Assembly: GCF_001425835.1 (NCBI RefSeq)
Contig: NZ_LMDP01000001.1
Location: 1,793,838-1,857,837 of the forward strand
Reading direction: 5' to 3'
DNA from: Afipia sp. Root123D2
Lineage (GTDB): Bacteria > Pseudomonadota > Alphaproteobacteria > Rhizobiales > Xanthobacteraceae
Length of the DNA stretch: 64,000 nt
Shown: piece by piece, positions 62,163 to 64,000 of the stretch
Numbering within the stretch: position 1 is the stretch's first letter
How the letters are laid out: every line of letters begins with the position of its first letter
The notes under the pieces: generated by a model
What the model was told of the DNA's origin: nothing
What the model saw: only the letters and a program-made list of their open reading frames with translations
Databases searched by the model: none
Made by a program: the position numbers and the translations under genes

Positions 62163-64000
62163 CTACTCCGCCGCGTCGGGCGTCATCAGCGGATCGCTCG
62201 CGTCAGGCTCCACACCGGGCTGGGCGGCGATCGGCGGCGGATCGCGATTCGGCGCGGCCGCCTCTTCACCGATCATCGCAAGCTTCTCGCGGGCTTCCTG
62301 AGCCTCGCGCTGCCTGTTCCACATCGAGGCATAGAGACCGGATGCGGCCAGCAACTGCCCATGGGTGCCGCGTTCGGCGATCCGGCCCTGATCGAGAACG
62401 ATGATTTCATCGGCACCGACGATGGTCGACAGCCGATGCGCGATCACCAGCGAGGTGCGGTTGCGCGAGACCTTTTCCAGTTCGTCCTGGATTTCCTGTT
62501 CGGTGTGGCTGTCGAGCGCAGAGGTCGCCTCGTCGAGCACCAGGATCGGCGGTGCTTTCAGAATGGTACGGGCAATCGCCACACGCTGTTTCTCGCCACC
62601 TGACAGTTTCAGGCCTCGCTCGCCGACTTCGGTCTCGTAGCCTTTCGGCGACATCCGGATGAAGCGGTCGATCTGCGCCATCTGCGCCGCGGTCTCGACC
62701 TCGGCATCGGAGGCATCCCAGCGGCCATAGCGGATATTGTAGCGGATGGTGTCGTTGAACAGCACCGTGTCCTGCGGCACCATGCCGATCGCCGAGCGCA
62801 ACGATGTTTGCGTGACGCCGCGAATATCCTGCCCGTCGATGGTGATGCGGCCGCCGCTGATATCGTAGAGGCGGAACAGCAATCGCGAGATCGTCGACTT
62901 GCCCGCGCCCGACGGGCCGACGATGGCGACCGTCTTTCCGGCGGGCACTTCGAAGCTGAGGCCTTTCAGAATCTGGCGGTCGGGATCGTAGGAAAACCGC
63001 ACGTCCTCGAACCGGACGACGCCGGCGGATACCTTCAACGGCAGCGCGCCCGGTGCATCCTTCACCTCGGGATTGCGCTCCAGCACGCCGAACATCTTCT
63101 CGATGTCGATAATCGCCTGCTTGATCTCGCGATAGACGAAACCCATGAAGTTCAGCGGCTGGTAGAGCTGAATCATCATGGCGTTGATCATGACGAAATC
63201 GCCGACCGTATTGGTGCCGTTGCGGATGCCGACCGCGCACAACGCCATGGTCGCGGTGATGCCGAGAGAGAAAATCACCGCCTGCCCGGTGTTGAGCCAG
63301 GCCAGCGAGGTGTAGCTGTCGGTGCTGGCGCGTTCGTAGCGCGCCATCGACTTGTCGTAACGCTGGGCCTCGCGCGTCTCGGCACCGAAATACTTCACCG
63401 TCTCGTAGTTGAGCAGCGAGTCGATCGCCTTGGTGTTCGCCTCGGTGTCGGAGTCGTTCATCTTGCGGCGGATGTCGATCCGCCACTCGGTCGCGGTATA
63501 GGTGAAGTACATGTAGGCGATGACCGTCACCACCGTGATCGCCACGTAGCGCCAGTCGAACTGGTAGAGCAACACGACGACCATCAACGCCAGCTCGACC
63601 ACGGTCGGCGCGAGCTGCTGGACCGCGAGGCGCACCATGGTCTCGATGCCGGTGCGGCCGCGTTCGAGCACGCGCGTGAGGCCGCCGGTCTTGCGCTCGA
63701 GATGGAAGCGCAGCGACAGCTCGTGCATGTGGACGAAGGTCATGTAGGCAAGCTTGCGCACCGCATGCATCGCCACCTTGGCGAAGATGCCATCGCGCCA
63801 CTGCGTCAGCACCGCCATCAGGATGCGCATGCCGCCATAGCCCAGCGTCAGCAGCACCGGCGACGCGAAGATCCACAGCATCCAGTTCGACGCCTGCACC
63901 GGCGCGGAGCCCTGCCCGTTCAGCGCGTCGATCGCCCATTTGAAGGTGAAGGGCACCGCCAGCGTCGCGAGCTTGGCGAATAGCAGCAGCACCATCGACC
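62163..64000 (-). CDS. ABC transporter ATP-binding/permease, Atm1/HMT1 type (5' end outside window)
   Basis: At least 612 residues; the reading frame stays open through base 64000, and the N-terminal membrane segment seems to continue beyond. A fused half-transporter: six-helix membrane domain with FKWAIDALNGQGSA, then the nucleotide-binding domain with Walker A GPSGAGKSTISRLL near residue 350, signature LSGGEKQRVAIART near residue 455, Walker B ILVLDEATSALDS and the His-loop IAHRLSTIVGAD. The branch (YETVKYFGAE in the membrane domain) is that of Atm1-type exporters of glutathione-bound iron-sulfur precursors or heavy metals. Clear family; the transported molecule is inferred. Confidence 0.88.
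   Translation of the reverse strand, partial: SMVLLLFAKLATLAVPFTFKWAIDALNGQGSAPVQASNWMLWIFASPVLLTLGYGGMRILMAVLTQWRDGIFAKVAMHAVRKLAYMTFVHMHELSLRFHLERKTGGLTRVLERGRTGIETMVRLAVQQLAPTVVELALMVVVLLYQFDWRYVAITVVTVIAYMYFTYTATEWRIDIRRKMNDSDTEANTKAIDSLLNYETVKYFGAETREAQRYDKSMARYERASTDSYTSLAWLNTGQAVIFSLGITATMALCAVGIRNGTNTVGDFVMINAMMIQLYQPLNFMGFVYREIKQAIIDIEKMFGVLERNPEVKDAPGALPLKVSAGVVRFEDVRFSYDPDRQILKGLSFEVPAGKTVAIVGPSGAGKSTISRLLFRLYDISGGRITIDGQDIRGVTQTSLRSAIGMVPQDTVLFNDTIRYNIRYGRWDASDAEVETAAQMAQIDRFIRMSPKGYETEVGERGLKLSGGEKQRVAIARTILKAPPILVLDEATSALDSHTEQEIQDELEKVSRNRTSLVIAHRLSTIVGADEIIVLDQGRIAERGTHGQLLAASGLYASMWNRQREAQEAREKLAMIGEEAAAPNRDPPPIAAQPGVEPDASDPLMTPDAAE

Noticed and set aside
1-64000. CRISPR arrays, rRNA genes, integrases, transposases, phage genes
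   Set aside because: No regularly spaced direct repeats, no rRNA-like segment and no recombinase-like protein were seen; the interspersed palindromes do not have array spacing.

Overview
The window looks like chromosomal DNA of an alphaproteobacterium of the Bradyrhizobium / Rhodopseudomonas / Afipia group. The grounds are high GC content, a complete very-long-chain fatty acid (VLCFA) lipid A cluster of the acpXL type, many acyl-CoA metabolic genes, TRAP and MFS transporters, and abundant extragenic palindromes of the kind seen in that family. No rRNA, phage, insertion sequence or CRISPR array is visible. One tRNA (Gln, CTG) is present.

Layout. 1-4006 (minus): distal valine catabolism, read mmsA, acyl-CoA dehydrogenase, 3-hydroxyisobutyryl-CoA hydrolase, mmsB (cut by the window edge), with a divergent LysR regulator. 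5045-17068: a lipid-type acyl-CoA region with a TetR regulator, enoyl-CoA hydratase, thiolase, MFS carrier, KAS II, a DUF35 plus thiolase-like pair, SDR, PLP aminotransferase, acyl-CoA ligase and TauE-like exporter. 17079-20734: Lrp regulator divergent from a single-chain pyruvate-dehydrogenase-E1-like enzyme, then a LysR gene whose end is an AraC-type DNA-binding tail. 20903-25536: orphan Liv-type binding protein, tRNA-Gln and a DctPQM-type TRAP transporter. 26027-38905: nitronate monooxygenase, acyl-CoA ligase, a repeat-rich gap, SDR and GST, a three-subunit PaoABC-like molybdenum aldehyde oxidoreductase, CoA-transferase, 2-hydroxychromene-2-carboxylate isomerase, HxlR regulator and epoxide-hydrolase-like protein.

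39148-41200: compact ArsR / DUF1801 / DUF1801 / SRPBCC / membrane-protein operon. 41465-44538: HerA-like ATPase, AhpD-like protein and a small membrane protein. 44721-50138: acpXL, fabZ-type dehydratase, two ketosynthase homologues, alcohol dehydrogenase and lpxXL, the set that makes and attaches the C28-type hydroxy fatty acid of lipid A. 50296-52904: polyamine binding protein, aminotransferase and rhodanese. 53312-57277: two tandem Kup potassium transporters. 57437-59074: a PomAB-like stator pair. 59456-64000: YdcZ-like transporter, pssA and psd (phosphatidylethanolamine synthesis), a DUF559 remnant and an Atm1-type ABC exporter cut by the window edge.

Most of the window is ordinary metabolism. 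The points most worth a second look are the LysR-AraC chimera at 20033-20734 (a deletion scar), the Cys-less ketosynthase paired with an intact one in the VLCFA cluster, an SDR lacking the catalytic Tyr, a Tat-like signal on the large subunit of the aldehyde oxidoreductase, inverted-repeat operators in front of the Lrp and ArsR genes, and several families of interspersed palindromes. I did not find a clearly novel defence or mobile system.
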